Source: Taudactylus pleione
Lineage: Eukaryota; Chordata; Amphibia; Anura; Myobatrachidae
DNA: 64,000 nt
Assembly (NCBI GenBank): GCA_031769625.1
Contig: JAUIMM010000519.1
Location: 615,501 to 679,500 of the forward strand
Direction of reading: 5' to 3'
Below the pieces are notes generated by a model. The model searched no databases, was not told where the DNA came from, and worked only from the letters and a program-made list of their open reading frames with translations. The position numbers and the translations under genes were made by a program. Shown piece by piece: positions 53,067-64,000 of the stretch (position 1 is its first letter; each line of letters starts with the position of its first letter).

Positions 53067-54189
53067 GTATTGTGCAATACTTCCTTAAAGACATTCACCA
53101 ATCATGTCCCCCAGCCTTCTGCAGGCTTCTCTGCTCTGCCCTCCCTTCTCCACTGTCCAACTCTCTGCATATCTCCTGTATGTTATTTGCAAAATAAGTT
53201 TGCCAGCCTACCTTTGTTTTCAAGTGATATTTTATTTGATCTAAAAATGTGCTGTGAAAGGATTGGTTCTGGGTCCAGACTGCAGTCAGTTGTCAGCGAG
53301 AAGACAAACTATACATTCAAATCTAGGAATAGCAATAGACAAACTTAAACTGCCCAATCAACCATGAAGGGGTAAATATACTAAGAATCGGTTTTGCTGT
53401 CTATAGCAATCCGATTGCCACCATCGTTGGATCACTGACTAAAAATACTCTATTTACTAACCATCGGATTAGAATGTCCATCTTATATTTATTGTCTAAA
53501 ACCCCTTTCCTATAGAATCCGCCGTCATTCTACAGCGGAATGAAAAGTACTACACTGATCACTATAATCTGTGCAGGCTTTGTTTCATTAATACATTTTG
53601 AAAGTCATTAGCCACCTCTGAGCCTAGGCTGGTATTGGAAAATAAGGGGGGGAGGGGCGTGGGGTCCCCTCTATTTTCCAATAACCAGCGCTAGGCTGAA
53701 CCAGCCAGGGCAGCTGACGCTACAGCAGAGGGACACACAGCATGTGGTGCTCCTGCCATAACAGCAACCAGCTCCAAACTGGTAAGCCCAGGGCTAATAT
53801 AGTGGTCGCTCACATCAGCTTAATGATATTGCACAGGTGCTTGTAAAGGGTGGGGTTTACTTTGAACCACAGAAAAAAAAGGTATTCCCTCCAGCACACT
53901 GCAATAATATCAGCAAAAAATACTTGAACCCTACAAAATAATAGAAATTCAGAGGTATTAGTTGCATACATTTGCGTCAAGGCTCCTCTATACATACTGT
54001 CCCCAAAGCCAACTATGATGACCGCTGATGCACGGGCTGACGATCAGAGAGATTTTTCTGTTATCTCCTGCTTTATATAATATTACATTGCAGCAACACT
54101 TAATTCTGCCCTTAAAAATACAGACACAGCGGTTTCCCTGTATTTTAAGCGCAAAATTGCTTGATAAATATGCCCCTATATGTGTCTAA

Positions 54190-54785
54190 TCTCCTCTGAT
54201 TAATATCTGTGCTCTCCAATTTCATCTATATGTCTGCACTCTCATCTGTATGTCTGCACTCTCCTCTGTATGTCTAAACCCTGCTCATTATGTCTAAACA
54301 GTTTCCTCTGTATGTCTGCACTCTCATCTGTATGTCTAAGTACTCGTATCTGTATGTGTTCACTCTCCTCTGTATGTGTTCACTCTCCTCTGTATGTGTT
54401 CACTCTCCTCTGTATGTGTTCACTCTCCTCTGTATGTGTGCGCTCTCCTCTGTATGCCTACACTCTCATCTGTATGTCTGCACTCTCCCCTGTATGTCTA
54501 AGTACTCTCCCCTGTATGTCTGCACTCTCCTCTGTATGCCTACACTCTCCTCTGTATGTCTGCACTCTCCTCTGTATGGCTAAAGACTCTCATCTGTATG
54601 TTTGCACTCTTTTCTGTATGTCTAAACACTCTCCTCTGTATGTGTGCACTCTCCTCTGTATGTCTGCACTTTCCTCTGTATGTTTAAACTCTCTACTCTG
54701 TATGTCTAAACACTCTCCTCTGTATGTCTAAACACTCTCATCTGTATGTCTGCACTCTCCTCTGTATGTCTAAACACTCTCATCC
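54190..54785. repeat. 20-22 bp tandem repeat CTCTCCTCTGTATGTCTGCA
   Basis: About 27 units of ACTCTCCTCTGTATGT with variable GTTC, CTGC, CTAAAC endings. Two more units resume at 55353-55395 after an insertion. The Cys/Ser-rich + frames are shadows. The stretch from 53067 to 54190 has a GGGGTAAATATACTAAG MITE-like piece near 53370 and nothing else certain. Confidence 0.93.
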
Positions 54786-55352
54786 AGGGACGTGCAGTCA
54801 GGGTAGGCAGGGGAGGCAGAGCCTCCCTTGTCATACTCCTGAAATTTGATATAGAAATGATTAGAATAATAGAAAGGAGATATTTATAACTTATAAACGT
54901 CTTTTTTGTTTATTGTAATCATTTTTATAGTTAACACTCACCAGCTTTGTGGAGCCCCCTGGGACTGCAGGGAACGTGAGATGAGGCAGCAACAGCTCAG
55001 CCTCGCTTCTTTATAGTCCGACACTGCTTGCAGAGCTGGGGGCGAGGCCACACCACAGGCGGTAAGCTGCACAGAAAGAGAGCACATGCCTCTGAGTTTG
55101 GGTGGCGTGCCATGGACACCTTGGATGTGTCATGTGACCAGGAAGTGTATTGCAGTGTTTAGAGATAGGAGCTTAGTAGGCATAAGCAAGAGAAGACACA
55201 GTGAAGCAGGTAGGAGAATCAATGGACATTGAAGCTTTGTGTAGTGAGGGGAGAGTTACAGTGAGTAGGCGGTGAGACAGGCTGCCAGCACTCAGACCCA
55301 TTTCCATGTGTGCTTCCCCAGCCAGTGACCTCACCGCATCATTGCTTTCATC
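54786..55352. mobile_element. hAT-like insertion into the 20-bp repeat
   Basis: It begins CAGGGACGTGCAGTCAGGG and GGAGGCAGAGCCTCCC, a terminal sequence and hairpin seen in vertebrate hAT elements. The tandem repeat stops at its left edge and resumes at its right edge, which defines the insert. The right terminus does not mirror the left, so it is probably truncated. From 55396 to 55625 nothing is seen before exon 10. Confidence 0.6.
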
Positions 55353-55601
55353 TGTATGTCTGCACTATCCTCTGTATGTCTAAACACTCTTCTCTCAGTG
55401 TCCCACTGGCCTATCAGGAGGACTGTTTCCAATCTGCCCCTAGAGGGAAAGCCAATGCTCAAAGATGACTTGGTTAAATGAGAACCTTATAATTGATGAA
55501 CTTGGTCTTCTTCTTTTCATCCATAGATAAATTCAGAAGGGAGATTTCCTCAATAAATCTAACTGTGTACATTACATTACTCTGTCTCTGAGGTTGTTTA
55601 A

Positions 55602-55778
<177 letters not shown>

Positions 55779-56358
55779 TGAATGACATTACATATAAGTA
55801 TACCTGGCACCTTAACAATATGGAGAGTCATGTTATATTCCAAACCACTGTTCATATGCTTAATATTAAAGTACAAGGTACAAACAGGGCTTTTGAGAAA
55901 GTGGCAGGGTCCAGGTACTGAAGGGGGAGTGACCAAACCCGTGCAACCATGCTGTCATACTCGCACGCACTCCGGAAAAAAATAATAGAAAACATTATGC
56001 CCTCTGTGCCGCAGGTTGAATTTGTCCCCCTTAGCAGCTGGCCTTTGCCCAACTAAGAACGCAGGCCGGGTAATTAGTATTCACCCTCCTTCTCGGTAGC
56101 CCTGGGTACTAGCAAACGTATTTGAATTTAGCCCACAAAAGTAATGTAGAGCAGGATATTGGCAGGGACCATGATGAGCTTACTGACTGTACTATTTAGC
56201 ATGCTAGCGGGGTTGATTAATTTGCTAAACAGTCTAATTATATTGCAAATCACCTGAGCCACAGAATCTTTCCTGGGTGGAGTGTAGAGTGCGGTAGGTA
56301 TTCACAGATTGTATTTAATAAAAGAGGACATATAGCACTGTTTAAAATGTGAGTGTAA

Positions 56359-56692
56359 AGCTGAGTACACACTTGAACAATGTGATAAACAATATGTGCA
56401 AACGACAGATTGGGTGTACACACTATACCAGTAACTTTCAACCTTTTAAGCCCACGGCACACCGAACAAGATTTTAAAATTGCTAATGCAGACCATCAGT
56501 CCCCCACAGGAAAAAAAACACACACATTGGCCCCACGCACATTAAAAAGAACAGACATTGGCCCACACAGAAAAACAAACACACACATTGCCCCCCACAG
56601 AAAAAAAATAAAATACAATAGGCGTGTAGATTGGTCGGAAGTACCAAGATTACACAATACTGTATAACGTATAGTGTGTACCTACTGTAGCT
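56359..56692. mobile_element. TIR element AGCTGAGTACACAC type with nested hAT end
   Basis: AGCTGAGTACACACTTG and GTGTGTACCTACTGTAGCT are inverted ends. It is related to 16695-17060. Inside, CAGTAACTTTCAACC and GCCCACGGCACACC resemble one end of a hAT MITE, so a nested copy is likely. The regions 55746-56358 and 56693-57599 show no other feature except GCGTATAAGCAACTG-like repeat near 57540. Confidence 0.6.
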
Positions 56693-57599
56693 TTAGGAGA
56701 TAAATCTTGACCAAGACTATTTTATTTGGAAACGTGTATAAACAAAAGTGTTCTCTACTAGTATTTATGTCTATGAAGAAATAGAATTACTTTTGTTTTA
56801 ATTTTTCAATGTATTATTTTTTTAAATGAGGTTATAACTTTCTATATACAGTAAGAAGAGTGTTTTTCTTGTACTGCTTGTAGTGCTATTACATAATGGA
56901 ACACTTTTACAGCAAGCCACTGTCCTGTGACCTGTTTTATTAAGTAAACATGGTAATTGCTATAGAATTTTAACAAGCTACAGTACTTTAGGATTACTTT
57001 TCACCTATTTTAGATCTTAGATCCTCTTTAGAGCAAACTGTACGCCCCTAGAGGGTACCAGTTCTAGTGTGACAGGAACCCGACAATTACTTGTCAGGCA
57101 CAAAGAACATTTTTTACATATACGGATCACTACTCTGCTTATACGCACACAACTGCGTTGTTAATATCAGTGGTGATTTTTAAATGTTAGCATTCGCATT
57201 GCGAACACAGCCTGACATAAAGACGCTCACTTCCCCTTACTCACATCCGTATACTTAACCAACACAGTGAAACAATCGGTAACATTGAGTAACATCGGAC
57301 AGTTAGAGAAGCCCAGACCTTACTCAGGAATTTCTTACTTATGCGCACGCTATGACACTTCAGGCGGCATCTGGTGTCGCAGTGCCGCCTGCAACGGTGT
57401 TGCATGCCCATGCAACGGCGTTGAAACGCACTTCCTGTCAATCACTCTGCCATGGATCTGCATAGTCACTGCGCACACAATTCCTAACGCAGCGCCTAGC
57501 TCACGCACTGCGATGTATGTGCAGTGCGAATTACTCGACCGATTGCGTGCGTATAAGCAACTGCTTTCCTTGCTGAATCAGGCTTTTAGTTAGGTTAAA

Positions 57600-58350
57600 A
57601 AAATATTTTATTATTATTTGTATCCTTTATTTATTTATATGGCACCACCTGGGCTCCGCAGCGCCTTACATGGTACATGAATAGAAATAGTGCAAACACA
57701 ACAAGAAAAATGTGCAAAAGACTTGCAGTACAAAAACATTACAGAACATGGGATACAAGCTATATAAACATTGCTACATATGCAGTCATACTCACAAAAG
57801 CAAGCCTGGCTGAATCTAAATGATTAGTGCCTTTGTTTGGCAGTGAGGAGGAGATGATGATATAAGTGAGGTAGAAAGCCATGCCGAGGAGAGCTTACAA
57901 TCTAAAGGGCAGGGGCAGACAGAGGAGCATAGAGGGGTGGGTTAGGATAAGAGCTTGAAGGCTTTAATAAAGAGCTCATATGGAGCTTTGAGAGAGGTGG
58001 AGTCTGATAGGGAGAGGGAGAGAGTTCCAGTGGTGGGGGACGGCACGGGCTAAATCTTGGAGGCGGGAGTGGGAGGAAGCAATCAATTGGAAGGACAGGC
58101 AGCATTCATTGGCTGACTGAAGTGGAGTGTGGGAGTGTGTAAGAAAATGAGGTCGGAGATGTAGGGTGGAGAAGACTGGGTGAGGGCTTTATAGGTGAGT
58201 CTGAGAAGCTTACATTGGATTCTGAAGGGAAAAGGGAACCAGTGTAGGGCCTTCTGCAGAGGTAGAAGAAGTTTTGTTTGGAGAGAATGATGAGGGGATG
58301 TGATGTGGGCCTCACGGAGGCCAAGTAAGAGAGGTTAAACTAGTCCAGTC
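57600..58350 (-). pseudogene. L2/CR1-type non-LTR retrotransposon, RT C-terminal end
   Basis: On the minus strand, codons from about 58260 read LQKALHWFPFPFRIQCKLLR, then LTYKALTQSSPPYISDLIF, the conserved end of L2/CR1-clade reverse transcriptases (LHWLPV..RI..K.L.LTYKAL....P.YLSDL). After a frame change, LARAVPHHWNSLPLPIR follows, also hallmark. The 3' end with GCCATATAAATAAATAAAGG and an ATA-rich tail reaches 57600. The copy is 5'-truncated, frameshifted and dead. It is the longest of four minus-strand copies in the window. Confidence 0.9.
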
Positions 58351-58722
58351 TAGAGATGACCAGTGAGTGGAGGATGATACTAAAAGAAAGCCAACACCAC
58401 CTCATGCAGTACCAAATTTCACAGCATTATAGTAAACGATCTTGTTATGTAGACGGTATATTCTCAAACGATGCACCGTTGTCCTCTGCATGGTCCCTAA
58501 TGTATGAAAAGTTAATTAGATTCATCTTTGTTTGTACTGACCTTAGATGTATTTATTCCTATAACTTAGAACACCTTTTCTACAGGGTTACTTCCTGGCA
58601 CTGATACATATCTCATGTCTGTGCTTGGCGCTGTCTGTGTTTGCTTTTTGCTTATTAATGCTGAACATTCTGCAGTGTGTAATAATGAAGCTCATTGTGC
58701 CAATGTTCTCATTGTCCTGTAG

Positions 58723-58917
<195 letters not shown>

Positions 58918-58964
58918 TAAAGATCGTCCCAGCACTACACAAGAGCACTGAAAGTGAACACTTA

Positions 58965-59112
58965 GGGGTATATTTACTAAAGTGAGAGGCAACCAATCAG
59001 ATTCTACTTAACATTTATCTAGCACCTTCTAGAAGATAATCGCTAGAATCTGATTGGTTGCTATGGGCAACATCTCCACTTCTAAAACCTTTCAGTTTAG
59101 TAAATATACCCC
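58965..59112. mobile_element. 148-bp hairpin MITE
   Basis: GGGGTATATTTACTAAAG and TTTAGTAAATATACCCC are inverted. GCAACCAATCAGATTCTA and TAGAATCTGATTGGTTGC pair perfectly inside. It starts 100 bp after the exon 11 donor. It is related to 37091-37270. Confidence 0.9.
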
Positions 59113-59284
59113 TTGCTGGCCATAGATACCCTACAATAAGATATGCTTCATACTACCATTGCATTCTTCCTAGCATTCAATTAACTCACTATACTGATGT
59201 GTCCTCATACACTATTGATGCAGTTGCGCCAAACAACCCCTCTCGGCGATTATGCTTGTGCCAAGCGTCTTTTTCGCCTGAAAA

Positions 59285-59520
59285 TGCATCTTAGTAGTAG
59301 TGTGATGCAACTAAGATGCACCAGGAGACTGCACTGATTATTTTGATATGCAACACTTGTACACCTGTACATCTGTGTGACCGATCCTGAACCTGTATAC
59401 GACGTGCTACCATGCACCGTTCGCATTTTTTTTCCACTTCAAGTTCCGATTTGCTTCAGTCACACACACAGATATACAAGTGTCACATAACAAATTAATC
59501 AGTGCAGTCTCGTGGTACGT
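59285..59520. mobile_element. MITE-like inverted repeat, relative of 17064-17290
   Basis: GCACCAGGAGACTGCACTGA and GATATGCAACACTTGTA on the left mirror TACAAGTGTCACATAAC and TCAGTGCAGTCTCGTGGTAC on the right. From 59521 to 61022 the intron has no further recognisable element. Confidence 0.6.
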
Positions 59521-61022
59521 CTACGGCCCCGTTCTGTTGATCCACCGATCGGCGCCCATCGATGATAGGCAATACGCCATCGGATTAGGGAATTGAACAT
59601 GTAAAAATTCCCTGACTTGCTAATTACGTCCATTTTCGGGGTCGGGAATCGAGATTTTTCAACATATCTTCCCGATTCCTCGATCCCCGGTATCGGTAGA
59701 ATGGGGAATTTGCGGCAATCAGTCTCAGATGTTTGGGCCCCTTTTGTCGCATCGTATTGCGACTTAGAGACATTTTCAGTCGAAAAAAAAAAGACTCTCA
59801 TACCAGGCGTATCGCGCCGCATGACCTATTGAGGCTAGATGTACATGTGTACAGTACAATGACAGCTAAGCTGCATTCACACAGATTAGATCACATGAAC
59901 CATATGTCCTGAAACATAGCTGATCTGTATGACCCATTACTAAAGATTAGGTAAGTGAAGCAGAGACTGCAGCAAATGTTTAAAAAACACAAAAAAAATT
60001 ATTTTCCATTTATATGTAGTGTTTATTTTCATGTAGTTATTTTCTTTTTCTATTTATATTTTACATACCGCATATACTAAGAATAAAATATAACTCACTG
60101 TTGCCATTACCAAGCAATAGCGTTCAATAACACTTCATTTAGTTAGTAAGATGCAGCTAAGAATACTGAATTTAAACCTCTATGCGCTCCTGCCTAAACC
60201 TTCTAAAAACCTGCCTATACCTTCTAAAATTGACACTATTTGCGTACGCAGTCATACAGTAAAATAAAGACTTCAGACCTTGAACATGTGTTTCCAAAGC
60301 ACAAAGTATTATTCCAAGCAAAGTACAGTTTGTTACACGCTGTGATCTAATACAATTTAGCGCAAAGAAATTATACAGACCCAAGATACAGTTATACATA
60401 CGCACGCGCTCTGGGACCAGATTCCGGCATCAGCAAGAAACCTCCATCAACAGCATCAGCATGAAGACTGAAGACTGGGGTCAGAACACGCATATTTATA
60501 CCCTTACAGAAATAGACTACACAATAGAGAGGTTCGTTGCGATCCCATTGGTTCCCCATCATGGTGCTTCTGTTACAGGACATTTAACAGGCTGATTCAA
60601 ATGGACACAGACCAGCCTCCGACAGCTGGTTATCTCCATTTTCCCGCCTCATGCAAATCTAGGCTGTTAATTTTACAAAGTACATTACTTTAACTTTCTA
60701 CGGTCCATAAGTTGAGAATGTATGTTGCGATCTTCACACCGATGATACCGGAAAGCTGTTGAGAAAGTGAAGATCAGTATAACACCAAACATGGCTTACT
60801 TATGACGTATTAAACCTTAGATGCAGTAAACAGTCATTTCTTTACACGCTGGCATTGTGAATGAATCATGTAATAATAAACCTTTTGCACTACGGAACTA
60901 TTGCTTTAAGTGTATGTATGCAAGAGAGAACGACACTAAATAGCATTGTGCGTCTGGGGGTCTGTGGGGTACTTAGCGAGCAGCACTAAGCTGGAAAGGT
61001 ATCTCTGAGTGTATGGGACTAA

Positions 61023-61622
61023 GGGCCTGATTCAGACCCGGACGCTATTTGCGGACGATCGTTCCAAAAAAGGGGCCGGCTATTTAAATTGAGCGCTCGC
61101 TCTTTGCGGTTTGTTGACACCTCTATGTCTGAGCGAGCGAACGAAAAATGCGCTCGCTATTTTGTAAAGACGCCCCTTTGCCGTTCGCATCACACGTCAT
61201 CTCCGGTATTTATTACATTAATCGGGAACATCGAAAGGCATCAGAACTGCTCGCAGTGGTTGTGGTAGGATTTTCCTACCGCAATCACTGCGAGCAGTTC
61301 AGGCTAAAAGACAACCAAGTGACGTGGTCGATGACGCTCCTTTTACTAATTATGCACTCCCATTAAACACCCTTTTTACTGTTAGGCACGCCTGCGTTCG
61401 GAACTCCACTCCCCCGTTTTCAAACACCTTCCCCTGTTACCACCCACAAACAGTACATTCTGTCAATCAAATTAGCAGCCCCTCGCTGTTTTGCGAGCGC
61501 ACGATTTCCGACCCCAATGACTGGTTTGCGCATGCGTATTATGACCCATATGCATGCGCAGTTGTGCGAACATCGCTCAGAGCGAACGAGCGGCCGCTTA
61601 TGAGCGGCTCTGAATAAGGCCC
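61023..61622. mobile_element. Harbinger-like element, 600 bp, TAA duplication
   Basis: GGGCCTGATTCAGACCCGGA and GGCTCTGAATAAGGCCC are inverted ends, with TAA at 61020-61022 and 61623-61625. It is near full-length colinear with 51959-52557. Inner arms such as GAACTGCTCGCAGTGGTT / AACCAC..GCGAGCAGTTC pair. No transposase. The region 61623-62494 has none. Confidence 0.9.
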
Positions 61623-62494
61623 TAAGTCGGTATTGGTTGTGTAGGGATCATTAAAAAGCTGAACGTGCTAATAATTAGCTATTTTACGTTGTGCACTGTT
61701 TAACATCGCGTGTATGTGTTAATGTGAATGCAGGGAAAACACCACTAATTTGCTACTATTTTGCACTGTTCATTATTTAAGTTCATGGTGATTTTAATGT
61801 GTTGGAAAGTCATTTTTATGTATGTTAAACCCTGTCGGTATGTGTTTGGGGAAGATTGTTAAAAAGCTGGCCGTGCTACTTATTAGCAATTTAGCGTTGT
61901 GTTTTGTGTACTATGTGGTTTTGACAAATTGCTATTTATTAGCAATTTAGCGTTGTGTTTTGTGTACTATGTAGTTTGGACAAAATGGCGCTGTGTGACC
62001 TATTTTTAAGATGGAGTCTGGTTGCCATTCGCAAGATGGCGTCGCTCCAAGCTAATTTTACACTGATCCTGTCTCATCCACTAAACCAGCTTCGATACAG
62101 CCCAGAGTTGGTCATGCACTACTGACAAACTTGAGTGGTTAAGTGTAACAGCAGCAGGCAAGAGTAAATATGTTACAGTTGAAAGGTACGCCCCCTGGTG
62201 TTTATTGGGAGAATTCCCAGACAACAGTACAACACTGATAAGTGCTTATTATTTATTAAACTTTTTATCTGAAATTCAAATGGATTTGTGGCACATGAGC
62301 TGGAACACAACCGAGAATGAGTAGTGTTTCCCAGTGTCCGGGACAGCTGCTAACTGGTGCCACAGCATGAGAATAATGGTAAATAGCCCTGATAGTACAT
62401 CTCTTACCACTGCGAATTACAACGAAGAGAAATGTTAGTTGCCTGGGAAAAATGTAATAAATAACATAATAAATAAGCATAGGTTTTCACTGTC

Positions 62495-62770
62495 ATTATT
62501 ATCTTTTATTTATATGGCACCACAAATGTTCCATATTGCTGTACATATTAAATGGAACATACACCAAGATTACATAGTATATGGGTAATCAGACAGGAAA
62601 GTTACAGACAAGTTTACAAATATACATAATTATAATCCACAGATTCTATAGCTACGTAGAGACCACAGAACGCCATACTCCCAAGATATTACATTGTAGA
62701 GAGGCTGTGGGTGGGCACTTAAAGACAAAGGGGAGCACTATTGGGTATTACATGGTCAGGTGATTTAGGA
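62495..62770 (-). mobile_element. L2-type 3' tail
   Basis: ATTATTATCTTTTATTTATA followed by TGGCACCACAAATGTTCC is the 3' terminus on the minus strand of the family at 57600-58350. The rest is diverged and truncated. Confidence 0.7.
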
Positions 62771-62822
62771 GTGATAAACTTAATAATATAGAGGTGCACA
62801 AATACATTGTGGTTTACAAATG

Positions 62823-63200
62823 GGATGCTGTTAACTTACCGCCGGCTGGAATGCCGGCTGTCAGAATCCCGACGTTGGAGGTCTAGACTGGTACTAAAAA
62901 TAGGCGTCTAAATTCTGACGCCTATCTTTAGCCAGACACCGAAATCCCGACGCCCGGCATCCCAAACGAAGGTAAGTGGGGACAGTTAACTGTTAGCTGT
63001 GGGGGGAGGGGGTTAGTTTTAGGCACCCCCAAGGTGACTTTGGGTTAGACACCCCTCAGGGAGGATTAGGGTTAGGCTAGGAGAAGGGTGGGTGACGGTT
63101 AGCCACCACTTGGGGGAGGTTAGGGTTAGGCACCACCAGGGGGAATTAGGGTTAGGCACCACTGGGGGGAGGTTAGGGTTAGGCACCACTAAGGGAGGAA
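62823..63200. repeat. GGAATGCCGGC / GGGTTAGG interspersed repeat
   Basis: GCTGGAATGCCGGCTGTCAG and CGACGCCCGGCATCCC are followed by repeated GTTAGGGTTAGGCACCAC. The telomere-like look is only superficial: units are longer and interspersed. Frames here are shadows. Confidence 0.65.
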
Positions 63201-63299
63201 GTTTTGTAGAGTTCACACTAGTCAATCAGTTTAATTTGTACAAAGTAACTATAAATAATTACAAAAAACAACATCCTGGTCTTAACTGAAACAAATTAA

Positions 63300-63900
63300 A
63301 GTAAGACTTCTTACTATTGTTGGTGGTGCTACCAGATCACTTTTGTGAAAGTCACAATCTTAGCTAGTTTGCAAAGGAGCAGAAGAGTAAATATAGTCTT
63401 ACTGGTGCACTCTTGGTTGAATAAAGTGAATAGTCAGAGAAAGAAAAAATTTATTATGAATATATAATACTTAACCATTAATTAATATATTAATAAAAAG
63501 AGTGTATTTACAGATACACTTCTTGATACATGGGATCACAAACAAGACAAATATTCATAAAAATACAAATCAAAGATACTACATTAATAATAGTTATGGC
63601 TAAAAAAAATTTAATTGCATTGCAGAGGGAGAGTTTCAGTCCGGCTTGAATGAGAGAGCGCTAGAGTAATAGTAAGAAAAGATACCTCGTGTGAGAGTGA
63701 CAACAGGAATGTGGCTGCCGGTGGTGTATGAGCTTGGCTGCTGTGTACAGACAGCCTGTCGGATGGACGCGCGTTTCACCTCTACAGGCTTGGTCAGCTG
63801 ATCGCCATCAGGTGACTAAGCCTGTAGAGGCGAAACGTGCGTCCATCCGACGGGCTGTCAGTAGCGGGGACAGCAGAAGCGCTTTATCTGTTGTTTCCCT
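63300..63900. mobile_element. possible Penelope-like terminal region
   Basis: An AT-rich part (AAAAAATTTATTATGAATAT) is followed by GC-rich sequence and a long palindrome with GAAACG motifs (63749-63861). It resembles 29180-29940 in layout. No reverse-transcriptase codons are in the window; the element may continue past 64000. Confidence 0.35.
63749..63861. other. 49-bp-arm palindrome with inverted hammerhead-like motifs
   Basis: ACAGCCTGTCGGATGGACGC...TTGGTCAGCTGATCG mirrors CATCAGGTGACTAAG...GCGTCCATCCGACGGGCTGT with few mismatches. The + strand has GTGACTA, GCCTGTAGAGGC (helix II) and GAAACG. The minus strand has CTGACCA, the same helix II, and GAAACGCG. Both lack the invariant G of CTGANGA, so cleavage is not expected. 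Confidence 0.6.
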
Positions 63901-64000
63901 GGGGATTATGTGCACCTCCATATCCAACGTATCCAAATTGGTTTTAAACATTTGGTCTTTTGTTTAATTTGACCAGTACATTCATAAATGTATTGATCTA

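Noticed and set aside
54270..54731. A Cys/Ser-rich 153-codon frame resembling a secreted cysteine-rich peptide
   Set aside because: It is the translation of a 20-bp CTCTCCTCTGTATGT tandem repeat in several frames.

Overview
The window is vertebrate nuclear DNA, most probably from an anuran amphibian with a large genome. Exons are small and separated by kilobase introns, and the introns are packed with nested hAT-, Harbinger- and Tc1-like DNA transposons, L1- and L2-type retrotransposon pieces, an LTR element and long minisatellites. The clade is inferred from gene structure and repeat style; the species cannot be named from the sequence alone.

One cellular gene is recognised: the middle of SEL1L3 (sel-1 suppressor of lin-12-like 3) on the + strand. 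Eleven internal exons lie between 8476 and 58863. All carry splice-site dinucleotides and compatible phases, and they join into one open frame of 492 codons. Exons 1-5 of the window encode a LamG/concanavalin-like region, exons 6-7 a linker, and exons 8-11 the first Sel1-type repeats. The 5' and 3' ends of the gene lie outside the window.

Region by region: 1-8475 is upstream intron or flank with a minus-strand L1 relic, a small Harbinger-like MITE, a split TG-rich array and a 70-bp minisatellite. 8.5-22.2 kb holds exons 1-4, a 30-bp minisatellite grown inside a DNA transposon, an 881-bp hAT element and a 28-bp minisatellite of about 58 units. 22.2-39.4 kb holds a dead Tc1 transposase, a Helitron helicase relic, and a 215-bp satellite split by a hAT element that itself carries two Harbinger-like insertions. 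39.6-48.3 kb (one intron) is a four-level nest: an outer repeat, a TIR transposon, then a solo LTR and a complete LTR retroelement. That retroelement has no pol region. It carries a zinc-knuckle ORF and a 785-codon ORF built of 9-residue repeats followed by a capsid-like Gag domain. 48.3-64 kb holds exons 7-11 and further MITEs, L2 tails and Penelope-like relics with hammerhead-like motifs.

Apart from SEL1L3, the long open frames are transposon relics or frames kept open by tandem repeats whose unit is a multiple of three. No RNA genes, CRISPR arrays or bacterial features were seen.
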